The notes under the pieces are model-generated. The model was not told the origin of the DNA. It searched no databases and worked only from the letters and a program-made list of their open reading frames with translations. Positions 33,227 through 41,816 of a DNA stretch of 64,000 bases are shown here, one piece after another. The translations under genes and the position numbers were made by a program. Positions within the stretch are counted from its first letter, which is position 1; each line of letters begins with the position of its first letter. Origin of the DNA: Rhodopirellula baltica SH 1 (GTDB lineage Bacteria; Planctomycetota; Planctomycetia; Pirellulales; Pirellulaceae); contig NC_005027.1 in NCBI RefSeq assembly GCF_000196115.1, positions 5,638,001 to 5,702,000 on the forward strand, given 5' to 3'.

Positions 33227-34684
33227 TCACTTCAAGATGCGTTCCGCGGTCCGTTTTGAAGCTGCGATCACTGGAGCGATCCCGACGCCACCCAGTGCGT
33301 TTGTGTTCAGGTGCAGTCCTTCGAGTGATGCAAGAGCGGTGCGGATCCGTTGGACTTTGTCCAAATGGCCAACTTCGTATTGAGGCATCGCGTCGTTCCA
33401 TCGCACGACTTTCACCATCGCGGTGATGTCTTGGAGCGATTGAGTTTGGTCCAGCCCGATCAGCTCACCCAGTTCGGCACGAACAATGTCGATGATCTCA
33501 TTATCGCTGCTATCTAAGATCTCAGGTTGCATCACGCCGCCCACAAATGCCCTGACAATGACATAGTCATCGGGCGCCCGCTGGGGAAATTTTGTACTCG
33601 CGAAACTGCCTGCCAATACGCGGCGGTTTTCTTTTGGTGGCACAACAAACCCAAACGTCGTCGGCAACCGCGAGATGCACTCGCGTCGGACTGCCATCAC
33701 AACAATTGCGGTGGACGCGAATGGTATGGAGCGAAGCGTGGACGCGGCTTCTTCGCTGAGTGGTTGCAGAAGTGTTGCCGCGACGTGCGCGGGCGTTGAA
33801 ACAACGACCTGATCAAACTCTTGAGTTGATTGACCGTCGATGTCAGATTTGACGTTCAGTTGATAGCGATTGTCGGGAAGTGGGACAATCGACTGCACAG
33901 CGGTGTTGAGCCGAATGTTTTCCCGGCCTGTGAAGTCTGCAAGCGTGTCGATCCACTGCTTCATGCCATTGGGAAACGCGCGGAACTTCTCATAGCGAGC
34001 TCCACTGCTGGCTTGCTCGGTGGAGTCTTCGCCTGTCCGAATGCGTCGCAACGTCGCTTTCGCAAGTGAACCGTCGCTGGTCTCCATGTCCCAAATCGGT
34101 TTCATCGTTGCCGCCATGCTGAGGCGATCGACATCCGCGGTGTAAATGCCAGCGACCAAGGGAGCGACGATGTTGTCCAGGCACTCTTCGCCAAGTCGCC
34201 GGCGGACGAACGATCCCACGCTCTCATCGGTCACGCTTTCCACCCTTCGTGCAATGAAACGCTCTTGCAGCAAACGAAGTTTGGCCGTGAGGCTCAGCAG
34301 AGGCGTCGTCAGCATCGACCCAAGTTTGGTCGGACGCATCAGTACGAATCCTTCCGGGATTGGAATCAGACGGTTGCCTCGTGCGATCATCGCGCCGCGG
34401 CCGAGCGGACTGGGACGCAGCAATTGATCCGCGACACCAAGTTGCTCACACAAATCGATTGCTGCCGATGGGGCGGTGGCAAACATATCGGCCCCGTGAT
34501 CGATCACAAAAGTGCGGCCGTGATCGTCCGTCAGCGTTTCAGTGTGAATCACGCCTCCGAGTCGATCGGAAGCTTCGAAAAGAGTGATGTTCGGAAGAGG
34601 CTTGTTTTGCTTTTGGGCCAACAAGCGTATGTGAACGGAAGTGGACAATCCTGACAGTCCACCACCAATGATCGCAATGTTCAT
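33227..34684 (-). CDS. hemG: Protoporphyrinogen/coproporphyrinogen oxidase (HemY/HemG-type flavoprotein)
   Basis: 485 residues. The N-terminus IAIIGGGLSGLSTSVHI is the FAD-binding Rossmann motif and TLFEASDRLGGVIHTE the following GG-doublet region. FVIDHGADMFATAPSAAIDLC, a middle segment GSFVRRRLGEECLDNIVAPLVAGIY and the C-terminal LNTNALGGVGIAPVI match the amine-oxidase-like oxygen-dependent oxidases of haem synthesis. The enzyme removes electrons from protoporphyrinogen IX or coproporphyrinogen III; the two substrates cannot be told apart by eye. It ends 13 bases before the end of the next minus-strand gene's upstream neighbour, the SHD1 protein gene, so the two may be co-transcribed. No other haem genes are in the window. 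Confidence 0.86.
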   Translation of the reverse strand: MNIAIIGGGLSGLSTSVHIRLLAQKQNKPLPNITLFEASDRLGGVIHTETLTDDHGRTFVIDHGADMFATAPSAAIDLCEQLGVADQLLRPSPLGRGAMIARGNRLIPIPEGFVLMRPTKLGSMLTTPLLSLTAKLRLLQERFIARRVESVTDESVGSFVRRRLGEECLDNIVAPLVAGIYTADVDRLSMAATMKPIWDMETSDGSLAKATLRRIRTGEDSTEQASSGARYEKFRAFPNGMKQWIDTLADFTGRENIRLNTAVQSIVPLPDNRYQLNVKSDIDGQSTQEFDQVVVSTPAHVAATLLQPLSEEAASTLRSIPFASTAIVVMAVRRECISRLPTTFGFVVPPKENRRVLAGSFASTKFPQRAPDDYVIVRAFVGGVMQPEILDSSDNEIIDIVRAELGELIGLDQTQSLQDITAMVKVVRWNDAMPQYEVGHLDKVQRIRTALASLEGLHLNTNALGGVGIAPVIAASKRTAERILK

Positions 34685-34697
34685 CGATTCATTGTGC

Positions 34698-36119
34698 TCA
34701 TTGATTCATCGGTTCCATGCCATAGTTCGAACCACTTTGGTCCATGCTGCCATCTTCCATCATGGTTTCGTCATAGAGAGGGTCCATGCCCATGTCTTCG
34801 TATCCAGGATCGCCCATGCCGTAACCGGAGTCACCGTAGCCTGACATCCCATTCGCATTTCGACCACCGCCCATCTTCAACGCTGCTCCCGCCAAGCTCA
34901 GCATTGGTTGAAGTGGTGCGAGCATTTGTTCGGATGCCTCATGGAAAGCCGTGGCATCGGCAGCAGCTTCCAATGTCGCCAAATTTTGGCTCATTTGGGC
35001 AGCCATGCCCGACACCATCGCAGCGGCGGGGCCCGCCTGAGGGAGTGTCAAACCGGAGACTTCATCAGCATTCATTTCGCTGATTTGCTTCCGTTGTTCT
35101 TCAACCCACTTCGGGAATTGATCCGCGACGGACTTCGGAATCCAGTAGCCTTCGACTTGTACGAAGTCAATCGTTTCGCCGCGGCTCGGACGCCGTTGTC
35201 CCGGTTGTTGGGTGCCCGATCCAGCACGCTTGATTGTTGCGGTCTTTTCGTCAAAACGGGCGACTTCCCATCTTGGATCAGACGATGTGAATGACTGAGT
35301 GAGTTGTCGGAAGTAGGGTGCCATCGCTTCGCTACGTTCGCGAATCCAGTTCGTGACGCCCTTTTGACGAATGGTTTCTGCGTCGCCAGCACCATCGGCA
35401 AAGCCAGCACGAATCATGTTCGCGATTGGCAAAATCATTTCGTCGATGACTTCCACATAAGGGCTGTCACTGTCAGGTGAACCGGCGGCCACTCGCGGAT
35501 GTGACTTGATCCAGTTCTGACGCGTGACAATCAAATCCGCCCATCGGTGAAGCTCTCGGACGCCTTCATTCAAACTATTCGCGTCAGCCTTTTGCAAAGC
35601 CAAGTCAGTCAGTTCATCGATGTCGCTTCGATAAGAAGGTGGCAACGCGTCGATGGCAATGGCCAAATGTCCTTCGCGAAGTTGCGTGTGAATTTGTTGG
35701 ATCGCTTCGTCAATGGAAAGATTCGGTGCCAACGGTTGGTACGCGGCAGGTGCAGGAGGAGTCGGCAATGGGTCTGGAGCAGCAGCAGCTTCTGCGTCCG
35801 CGACTTGTCGAAGTTCCTCGCTCAACATTTCGCGCTGTTCTTTCAAGCGAGTCGCAATCTCTTCGGCTTGAATCCGGCTTTCTGCGATCAGCGATTTCAT
35901 TGGGACGCTGACACGTTTTCCGTTGGACATCAGCAGGATGACGTTGTCGTCCCACAGTCCAACCATCTGGGCTTGGATCGTTCGGTTGCCAACCAAGCTG
36001 GTCCAGTTCTCTGCGGACAAGTTCGACGATGTGCCCAACACGAACGAAAGAGCGATTGTGCCTGATAGGATCGAGAGACGATGCGGAAGTTGCCGAAAGA
36101 AGACTTGGCGATCAAGCAT
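34698..36119 (-). CDS. Secreted SHD1-like domain protein, function unknown
   Basis: 473 residues. A signal peptide is visible at residues ~10-38 (basic start, ILSGTIALSFVLG, then SSNLSAENW). Residues ~38-85 (WTSLVGNRTIQAQMVGLWDDNVILLMSNGKRVSVPMKSL) resemble the SLA1 homology domain 1 fold, common in planctomycete secreted proteins. A helical, charged middle follows (EEIATRLKEQREMLSEEL). The last ~50 residues are rich in Gly, Met, Tyr and Asp (MSGYGDSGYGMGDPGYEDMGMDP), low in complexity and perhaps metal-binding. No enzyme motif is seen. Inferred location: periplasm or cell surface. The gene may be co-transcribed with the downstream haem oxidase, 13 bases away. Confidence 0.75.
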   Translation of the reverse strand: MLDRQVFFRQLPHRLSILSGTIALSFVLGTSSNLSAENWTSLVGNRTIQAQMVGLWDDNVILLMSNGKRVSVPMKSLIAESRIQAEEIATRLKEQREMLSEELRQVADAEAAAAPDPLPTPPAPAAYQPLAPNLSIDEAIQQIHTQLREGHLAIAIDALPPSYRSDIDELTDLALQKADANSLNEGVRELHRWADLIVTRQNWIKSHPRVAAGSPDSDSPYVEVIDEMILPIANMIRAGFADGAGDAETIRQKGVTNWIRERSEAMAPYFRQLTQSFTSSDPRWEVARFDEKTATIKRAGSGTQQPGQRRPSRGETIDFVQVEGYWIPKSVADQFPKWVEEQRKQISEMNADEVSGLTLPQAGPAAAMVSGMAAQMSQNLATLEAAADATAFHEASEQMLAPLQPMLSLAGAALKMGGGRNANGMSGYGDSGYGMGDPGYEDMGMDPLYDETMMEDGSMDQSGSNYGMEPMNQ

Positions 36120-36393
36120 GATCGAAGGTCCGAATGAAAGGTGAGGCGGTGAGATCGCGAAGTCGAGACAAGCGAAGCGACAGTGACCACTGTGATAGCG
36201 GTCGCTGATTCACTAGGCGGAGGGCTTTCCATCTCGGCCGATTCACATCGCCTTGCAGTCAAGCCATTTGTCAAAAAATGCCGGGCTGACAAAGCGAGGT
36301 GGATACAACCACGCCGCTCGACCTCATCCACTATAGTAACTCAGGCGGACGAGGTCGCCGACGTGAAAAAGGCATCTGGGAGTTGAAAACGCG

Positions 36394-37368
36394 ATGGATG
36401 AATTGGGCTACCCGGACGATGAAGAGAAGCGACTGCTTCGCGAGCGGCACTACAACGCGACCATCATCAAACGGATGGATCTGACGGAAGACCTGGCCCG
36501 GTTCCGCATCCAATGCGATGAACCCGTGATGCCGTTTGAGCCCGGACAGTATGTCGCCATCGGGCTTGGGAACTGGGAACCGCGATTGCGTGGCACCCAG
36601 CCGGAGGACGTTCCAATCAAAAAGTCGCGAAAATTGGTGCGACGGGCGTATTCCATTTCATGTCCGATGCTTCACGATGCCGAATCGCCCAAAGCGGGTG
36701 AGTTGGCGCCCGTCGATCAAATCGACTACCTGGAGTTTTACATCACGTTGGTGCGTCAGGGCGCAACTGCCGCGAGCAAGCCTCCCGCCCTGACACCTCG
36801 TCTGTTTGGCAAAGGTGAGGGAGATCGAATTTGCGTCGAGCGCAAAATCACGGGTCGGTATTTGCTGGGTGATATTCCGGCGGACGAAAACGTCTTGATG
36901 CTCGGGACCGGCACCGGCGAAGCTCCGCACAACGCCATGGCGACCACATTGTTGTCTGGCGGGCACCGTGGAAAAGTCGTCATCGCAACCAGCGTCCGTT
37001 ATCAGTCGGACATCGCTTACCAGAGCGAGCACGATGAACTGATGCGACGTTTTCCGAACTATTGCTACTTGCCGTTGACGACTCGTGAGCCCAAGAATCT
37101 GGAACCGAACCGGCCCGACTATGTCGGCAAGCAGTATCTGCAAACCATGTTCACCACCGGCAAGCTGGCGGAGTTGGTTGGTGATCCACTCGCGCCCGGC
37201 AACACGCACGTCTTTTTGTGTGGAAATCCGGACATGATTGGTTACGTGCCGCCTGGCGGAGACGTTCCCGACCGACCTGGCATGCTGCCTCTGCTTCGCG
37301 CTGCCGGTTTCCACGATGCCACAGAAACACCCGGACCTGGCACCATTCGCTTTGAGAAGTATTGGTAA
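36394..37368 (+). CDS. fpr: Ferredoxin--NADP(+) reductase
   Basis: 324 residues. The FAD domain shows FEPGQYVAIGLG and RRAYSISCP (the RxYS flavin-binding motif), and ICVERKITGRYLLGDIP. The NADP domain shows LMLGTGTGEAPHNAM, ATSVRYQSDIAYQ and HVFLCGNPDMIG, and the protein ends in FEKYW, close to the aromatic C-terminal end typical of this family. This fits bacterial FNR of the Fpr type, passing electrons between NADPH and ferredoxin or flavodoxin. It reads divergently from the SHD1 gene, with 274 bases between. It could feed the window's Rieske oxygenase or radical SAM enzyme, but there is no linkage evidence. Confidence 0.9.
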   Translation: MDELGYPDDEEKRLLRERHYNATIIKRMDLTEDLARFRIQCDEPVMPFEPGQYVAIGLGNWEPRLRGTQPEDVPIKKSRKLVRRAYSISCPMLHDAESPKAGELAPVDQIDYLEFYITLVRQGATAASKPPALTPRLFGKGEGDRICVERKITGRYLLGDIPADENVLMLGTGTGEAPHNAMATTLLSGGHRGKVVIATSVRYQSDIAYQSEHDELMRRFPNYCYLPLTTREPKNLEPNRPDYVGKQYLQTMFTTGKLAELVGDPLAPGNTHVFLCGNPDMIGYVPPGGDVPDRPGMLPLLRAAGFHDATETPGPGTIRFEKYW

Positions 37369-37444
37369 GCTAGTCAGATCCGAAACAAGCGTTCACATTC
37401 ACCATCCTTCACACTAACTAGCACGTCATCCCACGAGAGTGATC

Positions 37445-38728
37445 ATGGACTTGAACAATACAATCGCGTTGATTCTTGGCGGTGGCCGCGGAACTCGATT
37501 GTTCCCGCTCACAAAGATCCGCGCCAAACCCGCTGTGCCCTTGGCTGCGAAGTATCGGTTGATCGACATTCCGATCAGCAACTGCATCAATAGCGGCCTG
37601 AATCGCGCTTATGTATTGACGCAATTTTTGTCAGAGAGTCTTCACCGTCACCTTCGGCAGACGTACACGTTTGACCACTTCAGCGGTGGCTTCGTTGAAC
37701 TGTTGGCCGCTCAGCAAACGGTCAATTCCGGCACCGATTGGTACCAAGGCACCGCCGACGCGGTCCGCAAAAACTTGGTCCATTTGCGTGAGAGCTGGAT
37801 CAAGCACGTGTTGATCCTTTCGGGCGATCAGCTGTACCGAATGGATTTTCGCGACATGATGAAGACTCACATTGAGTCCGGAGCCGCAGCGACCATCGCC
37901 GGCATCCCTGTGACTCGAAAAGACGCTTCGGCGTTGGGGATCATGCAAGTCGACGATACCGGACGCGTGACCGGCTTCGTCGAAAAGCCGCAAACGGAAG
38001 AAGAGATCGCGAAGGTTCGCATGGAACCCAGCTGGATCGACGCTCGCGGCATCGAAAGCCAAGGACGTGATTTGTTAGCCAGCATGGGGCTGTATATTTT
38101 CGACAAAGACCTGATGGTCGACATGCTCGAGAACAGCCTGCACAGCGACTTCGGGAAAGAGGTTTTCCCCGAAGCTATCAACACTCACAAGGTTCAGTTG
38201 CACCTGTTTGATGGGTACTGGGAAGACATCGGAACCATCCGATCGTTCTACGAAGCGAACCTATCGCTCGCTAGCAAGAACCCACCGTTTGATATTCGCA
38301 ACCGCCATTCGCCAATCTACAGTCGGCCACGCTTTTTGCCGCCGACGATCATGGGCGATGCCAAGATCACGGGCAGTTTGATCGCGGATGGCTGCCGAAT
38401 TGGCGACAATGTCACGATCGAAAACAGCGTCATTGGTCTGAGAACCGTGATCGGCGACAACGTAACGATCAAGGACAGCGTTGTGATGGGAGCTGACTTT
38501 ATCGAGATGCGCGGCGCTGAACGCGACGGCAAATTGCCGGTTGGCGTCGGTGCGGGAAGCGTGATCCAGGGTGCAATTCTGGACAAGAATTGCCGCGTTG
38601 GCGAAAACGTTCGGATCTTGAACGAAGCCAAGGTTGATCATCAAGGTGAAGACGATGACCTGCAAATTCGCGATGGTATCAGCATCGTGATCAAAGACGG
38701 TCAGATCCCTGACGGTTTCAGCTGCTAG
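37445..38728 (+). CDS. glgC: Glucose-1-phosphate adenylyltransferase
   Basis: 427 residues from the ATG at 37445 (a GTG two codons upstream is possible). The nucleotidyltransferase signature [43 protein letters not shown] is complete, with [21 protein letters not shown], a central FVEKP and [19 protein letters not shown]. The C-terminal third is a left-handed beta-helix ([26 protein letters not shown]). It makes ADP-glucose for glycogen. It closely resembles the cyanobacterial/plant type in sequence. It stands alone, with no other glg gene nearby, and ends at a hairpin terminator. Confidence 0.95.
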   Translation: MDLNNTIALILGGGRGTRLFPLTKIRAKPAVPLAAKYRLIDIPISNCINSGLNRAYVLTQFLSESLHRHLRQTYTFDHFSGGFVELLAAQQTVNSGTDWYQGTADAVRKNLVHLRESWIKHVLILSGDQLYRMDFRDMMKTHIESGAAATIAGIPVTRKDASALGIMQVDDTGRVTGFVEKPQTEEEIAKVRMEPSWIDARGIESQGRDLLASMGLYIFDKDLMVDMLENSLHSDFGKEVFPEAINTHKVQLHLFDGYWEDIGTIRSFYEANLSLASKNPPFDIRNRHSPIYSRPRFLPPTIMGDAKITGSLIADGCRIGDNVTIENSVIGLRTVIGDNVTIKDSVVMGADFIEMRGAERDGKLPVGVGAGSVIQGAILDKNCRVGENVRILNEAKVDHQGEDDDLQIRDGISIVIKDGQIPDGFSC

Positions 38729-38748
38729 TCAGCTTTGACTAAGAGAAG

Positions 38749-38773
38749 GCTCGGCGGTTCTCCGCCGAGCTTT
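38749..38773 (+). terminator. Hairpin terminator after glgC
   Basis: A 9-base perfect GC-rich stem (GCTCGGCGG / CCGCCGAGC) with a TTCT loop starts 20 bases after the glgC stop and is followed by only a short T tract (TTT). It lies between convergent genes and may act weakly in both directions. Confidence 0.75.
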
Positions 38774-38889
38774 CAAGCTGCGAGATTCCTTTGCAAGAAA
38801 CCACGCGGCCGAGTTCAGAATGCGAGTTTCGTGGAGTGCTGGCTCGCTCGAACTTCTCGGGTTCCGTGCCTCACTATCGCAGTGAGGGC

Positions 38890-39426
38890 TCAGGAATCGG
38901 CGGATTCTTTAGAAGCGCCAAGTTGTCGGGTGACCGCTTCGATTGGGATTGGAATCCCACGCAGGCAACCTTCGAGAACCAGTTCGGTACCCACGACACC
39001 TTGGAATCGGGCAACGATCATGCGTCCACGGCGAGCTTTTTCGAGCTTGACCAGGACGATGAGATTGTCGCCGGGGGTAACGACTCCGCGGAAGCGAACT
39101 TCGTCCACTCCGCCAAAGCCGACCATGGCTGCACCCAGCAAATCGTGCTTTTGGGTGTAATAGCTGGATAGCTGAGCAACCGCTTCCAGCATAACGACGC
39201 CTGGCATGAGCGGCATGCCGGGCATGTGACCGCGAACCCAGAATTCGTTTTCGGTGATCGCTTTGTAAGCTGCGCACGCGTGCTGATCGAGATCCTCATG
39301 GAGAATCGCGGTCAGTTGTTCCATTTCGTGCCGCTGCGGGTTGTACTCGCGAATCGCTTCGATATCGGCGATTGGCTTGTCAACGTCCAGCAGAGCCGGA
39401 TCAAGGATGAATTCGCTGCGTGCCAC
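38890..39426 (-). CDS. fabZ: 3-hydroxyacyl-ACP dehydratase FabZ-like
   Basis: 178 residues from a GTG at 39426. The hotdog-fold active-site segment reads GHMPGMPLMPGVVMLEAVAQLSSY, with the catalytic His in GHMPG and the Glu in MLEAVAQ, as in FabZ. GVDEVRFRGVVTPGDNLIV follows as in the family. The 35-residue N-terminal extension (DPALLDVDKPIADIEAI) is typical of the planctomycete versions. It acts in fatty acid elongation, removing water from beta-hydroxyacyl-ACP. It is the last gene of a minus-strand set behind ribosomal protein genes, and its GTG lies 2 bases after the stop of a 32-residue ORF, suggesting translational coupling. Confidence 0.9.
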   Translation of the reverse strand: MARSEFILDPALLDVDKPIADIEAIREYNPQRHEMEQLTAILHEDLDQHACAAYKAITENEFWVRGHMPGMPLMPGVVMLEAVAQLSSYYTQKHDLLGAAMVGFGGVDEVRFRGVVTPGDNLIVLVKLEKARRGRMIVARFQGVVGTELVLEGCLRGIPIPIEAVTRQLGASKESADS

Positions 39427-39428
39427 GA

Positions 39429-39527
39429 TCAGGTCTTGATTTTTTTCCGCTTAGCTTTGCGTGCCTTCGCATTTGCGGGGCGTTTGCCGTGATTGGCTTT
39501 CTTCGTTTTCCGGTGGGGCTTGGCCAC
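39429..39527 (-). CDS. Small, very basic 32-residue protein
   Basis: A GTG-started ORF in the gap between infA and fabZ. The protein begins VAKPHRKTKK and ends KAKRKKIKT; roughly half its residues are Lys, Arg or His and none are acidic. This is the composition of small ribosomal proteins such as bTHX, bL36 or bS22, though it is not an obvious match to any of them. It lies directly upstream of fabZ (2-base gap) and in the same direction as rplM, rpsI and infA, which supports both expression and a ribosome-linked role (inference). No strong ribosome-binding site precedes the GTG, so the start is uncertain. Confidence 0.62.
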   Translation of the reverse strand: MAKPHRKTKKANHGKRPANAKARKAKRKKIKT

Positions 39528-39613
39528 TGTATCGGTCGCTGTTTCTGGAGGAAAGACGTCTGGAAATGGCAAGCAAATCGGCGATTGAAACCGTCAGCCA
39601 ACGCAATCGGATA

Positions 39614-39835
39614 TTAGCGTTCGCGGTAAACGATACGACCTTTGGTCAAATCGTATGGCGAAAGCTCCACGCGAACTTTGTCGCCTGGAACGATCCGGAT
39701 GAAGTGCTTTCGCATTCGACCAGCAACATGGGCCATGACCTCGTTGCCGGTTTCCAATTGCACACGAAAGCGAGTGTTGGCGAGGGCTTGTGTAACGGTG
39801 CCCTCGACTTCAAAAGCTTCTTCTTTCTTACCCAA
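39614..39835 (-). CDS. infA: Translation initiation factor IF-1
   Basis: 73 residues, the normal length. [66 protein letters not shown] is the full OB-fold of IF-1, which binds the A site of the 30S subunit at initiation. The start is TTG: the first codons read TTG GGT AAG AAA, and AGAAGG lies 7 bases upstream, overlapping the rpsI stop. The 12-base gap to rpsI suggests coupled translation. Placement with rplM-rpsI instead of the spc/alpha ribosomal cluster is unusual. Confidence 0.96.
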   Translation of the reverse strand: MGKKEEAFEVEGTVTQALANTRFRVQLETGNEVMAHVAGRMRKHFIRIVPGDKVRVELSPYDLTKGRIVYRER

Positions 39836-39847
39836 AATTGAACCTTC

Positions 39848-40261
39848 TTAGCGTTTGCTAAACTGAACGCCACGGCGAGCACCACGAAGGCCTGGTTTCT
39901 TACGTTCCTTCATGCGTGAATCACGCGTCAGGAAGCTGCCTTCACGCATCGGGTCGTGCAGAGCCTCATCGTGGCTGCACAGAGCACGAGCGAGGCCCAT
40001 GCGAACGGCTCCGGCTTGGCCGGTCATTCCGCCGCCCGAAACACGAATCAGCAAGTCGACCGATTCGGTCAAGCCAGCGGCTTCGAGGGTTTCAGTGATC
40101 GCGTAGCGATGTTGGTCGTTGACGAAGTACTCTTCGATCGACTTACCATTGATAGTGATTTTTCCGCTGCCTGGACGAACGCGTACTCGGGCAACGCTGC
40201 TTTTACGACGTCCTGTTCCCAGTGCGTCGCCGTTGATCTTGTCTTTTTTAACTGCAATCAT
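39848..40261 (-). CDS. rpsI: 30S ribosomal protein S9 (uS9)
   Basis: 137 residues. The family core is complete: GTGRRKSSVARVRVRPGSGKITINGK, EYFVNDQHRY, VSGGGMTGQAGAVRMGLARAL and the basic tail RDSRMKERKKPGLRGARRGVQFSKR, whose last Lys-Arg reaches the tRNA anticodon arm in the P site. It follows rplM by 42 bases, the near-universal rplM-rpsI order, and precedes infA. Confidence 0.97.
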   Translation of the reverse strand: MIAVKKDKINGDALGTGRRKSSVARVRVRPGSGKITINGKSIEEYFVNDQHRYAITETLEAAGLTESVDLLIRVSGGGMTGQAGAVRMGLARALCSHDEALHDPMREGSFLTRDSRMKERKKPGLRGARRGVQFSKR

Positions 40262-40303
40262 GGATCAGACCCGCGTGATGCGGTCGGTGAGGGCGTGTGG
40301 GAA

Positions 40304-40759
40304 CTAAGCGCTAGCTTTTTTGCTGGTGCGAACCAATTCAACGGGTTGCTGAGCGGTGTGTGGGTGCTCAGGGCCAGCGTAGATTTTCAGCTTGCTCAGC
40401 ATTTGGCGAGCAAGTTTGTTCTTTGGCAGCATCCGGCGAACGGCGTGATACAGCAAGTATTCCGGTTTGCGATCATGGCGATCTTGGTAGCTTTCCAGAC
40501 GCAAGCCTGGGTAGCCGGTGTACCAAGTGTAGTGGCGATCACGCATCTTGTTGCCCGTCATGCCGATCTTGTCGGCGTTGGTGACGATCACGAAATCACC
40601 GCAATCAACGTGAGGTGTGTACTCAGGACGATGTTTTCCCATCAGCACGACAGCGATATCGCTGGCGAGTCGACCGAGGACTTCGTCGCTGGCATCCACA
40701 ACATGCCATTGCTTTTCGATTTGGCCGGGTTTGGCCATGTAGGTTCGTTGAACAGCCAC
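40304..40759 (-). CDS. rplM: 50S ribosomal protein L13 (uL13)
   Basis: 151 residues from a GTG at 40759 (ATG at 40738 is an internal alternative). WHVVDASDEVLGRLASDIAVVLMGKHRPEYTPHVDCGDFVIVTNADKI, then the substitute TGNKMRDRHYTWYTGYPGLRLES and the conserved VRRMLPKNKLARQMLSKLKIYAGPEHPHTAQQP make the call certain. It is an early-assembling 50S protein and the first gene of the rplM-rpsI-infA-fabZ set. Confidence 0.97.
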   Translation of the reverse strand: MAVQRTYMAKPGQIEKQWHVVDASDEVLGRLASDIAVVLMGKHRPEYTPHVDCGDFVIVTNADKIGMTGNKMRDRHYTWYTGYPGLRLESYQDRHDRKPEYLLYHAVRRMLPKNKLARQMLSKLKIYAGPEHPHTAQQPVELVRTSKKASA

Positions 40760-40886
40760 TGCTCACAACTTCTGACAAAAGGGCACCGAAAATTTGAATC
40801 GCAGAACCTAATCGACTGAACCCAAATTCGGCAAGGGCTATTTGGGAAACGTTTGTAGGCTTTTTGGGCGAAATGGGATAGCCGAG

Positions 40887-41453
40887 CTAGCCAACCTTGA
40901 ACTGAAGCTCCCCCGCGTCGGCGGGTTGGGGCCGAGTCTTGGCGGTCGCCGTTGCTTTTCGCTCCGGCTTTGCCGTCAGTTGAATCGGCGGGACGGAAGA
41001 CGATCCACCATGAAACGTACGCTTGCCTTCAATGGTGTGATCGAGCACAAAAGCTCCGCCTGGCATCCCCTTTCGCGGCGAGACACGCAAGATTGACGCA
41101 TGTCCGCACTGAGGGCATCGAATCCGAAGGCTATGTGTGTCCAACATCTTTTGGATGGAATTGGCAAGTTCTCGGTTTTCGTTGAGTGACGAGAGCGATT
41201 TGCCAACCAAGCCCTGAAGTTTTGATTGTAGCGTCAATCGAACGGTTCGCTGGATTCGGTTGAGTTCCCATTGCAGCGATTTCAACATCTGCCCCGTTTC
41301 GGAATTCTCGGGTGCAGAAGGTTGGCTGCCGGATGGTTGCTCGCTTTTCCCCACGTGCATCGTGGGCTTTTCATGAGCCAAGTCGCATTCTGAAGAACCA
41401 CCGCCAGCGGATCCGCCATTGGATGTGTCGGGTTGATCGTCGGGTGCAGCCAA
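40887..41453 (-). CDS. Hypothetical protein with one CxxC motif
   Basis: 188 residues. The first ~60 are low in complexity and polar (Ser, Gly, Pro, Glu). Residues ~60-110 look helical (KSLQWELNRIQRTVRLTLQSKLQ). A single RCPQCGHASILRVSPRKGMPGGAF block near residue 115 resembles a treble-clef or zinc-ribbon half site, but a second Cys pair is missing; it might dimerise or not bind zinc. The tail is again disordered. No family was recognised. It reads away from the GAF-HlyD gene across a 363-base divergent spacer that holds a strong plus-strand promoter. Confidence 0.62.
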   Translation of the reverse strand: MAAPDDQPDTSNGGSAGGGSSECDLAHEKPTMHVGKSEQPSGSQPSAPENSETGQMLKSLQWELNRIQRTVRLTLQSKLQGLVGKSLSSLNENRELANSIQKMLDTHSLRIRCPQCGHASILRVSPRKGMPGGAFVLDHTIEGKRTFHGGSSSVPPIQLTAKPERKATATAKTRPQPADAGELQFKVG

Positions 41454-41816
41454 AGCGGGCGTCCAGGCGGAGGTGCGTGTCTGAGAAGCTCGAGAGGATT
41501 GGTCGGTGAACGCGAAAACGAGTTCCGTGAACTTTCCGACATGAGTCTGGACAAGAGGTTATACAAAATGTATAAGTTGTCCAGCGGGAATCGTTGTAAT
41601 CGATTTTCTCTGTGTTTTCAGCGTTGTCGGAGTAGTCGCGTTGGGGGGAAAGACCGGGGCAACCGGCGTTTCCCATGCCAGCGTCACAGTTCGCCAGCGA
41701 AGAATGCAAACTCCGCTTTTGAAGCGACTTCCAGTGGCGATCTGAGCGGATTTTTAAGTAGTGTCGGCCCACTGGACATTTCCGCCCCCTTCTCGCCCGA
41801 GCAGTCAGACAGGCCC
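41454..41816. other. Divergent intergenic region
   Basis: No gene is called here although the plus frame stays open upstream of the GAF-HlyD start; that upstream sequence does not resemble the protein family. It holds the promoter/palindrome at 41547-41584, which implies a 5' leader of about 230 bases for the GAF-HlyD transcript. Nothing else was recognised. Confidence 0.6.
41547..41584 (+). promoter_or_regulatory. Sigma-70-like promoter inside a 38-base palindrome
   Basis: Reading plus: TGGACA at 41548-41553, a 17-base spacer, then TATAAG at 41571-41576, each 5 of 6 to the sigma-70 consensus with ideal spacing. The same bases form nested dyads: CTGGACAA (41547-41554) with TTGTCCAG (41577-41584), and TTATACA (41559-41565) with TGTATAA (41569-41575). 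Such symmetry over both promoter boxes is what a dimeric repressor or activator site looks like. It should drive the GAF-HlyD gene. Confidence 0.7.

Noticed and set aside
36267-36293. TTTGTCA ... TGACAAA dyad upstream of fpr
   Set aside because: A 7-base inverted repeat with a 13-base gap, no matching promoter boxes nearby; easily due to chance.
39956-40819. 287-codon plus-strand open frame
   Set aside because: Antisense to rpsI and rplM, both certain ribosomal protein genes.
41433-41816. Upstream extension of the GAF-HlyD ORF
   Set aside because: The sequence is Cys/Ser/Arg rich, unlike the rest, and contains the promoter and palindrome.
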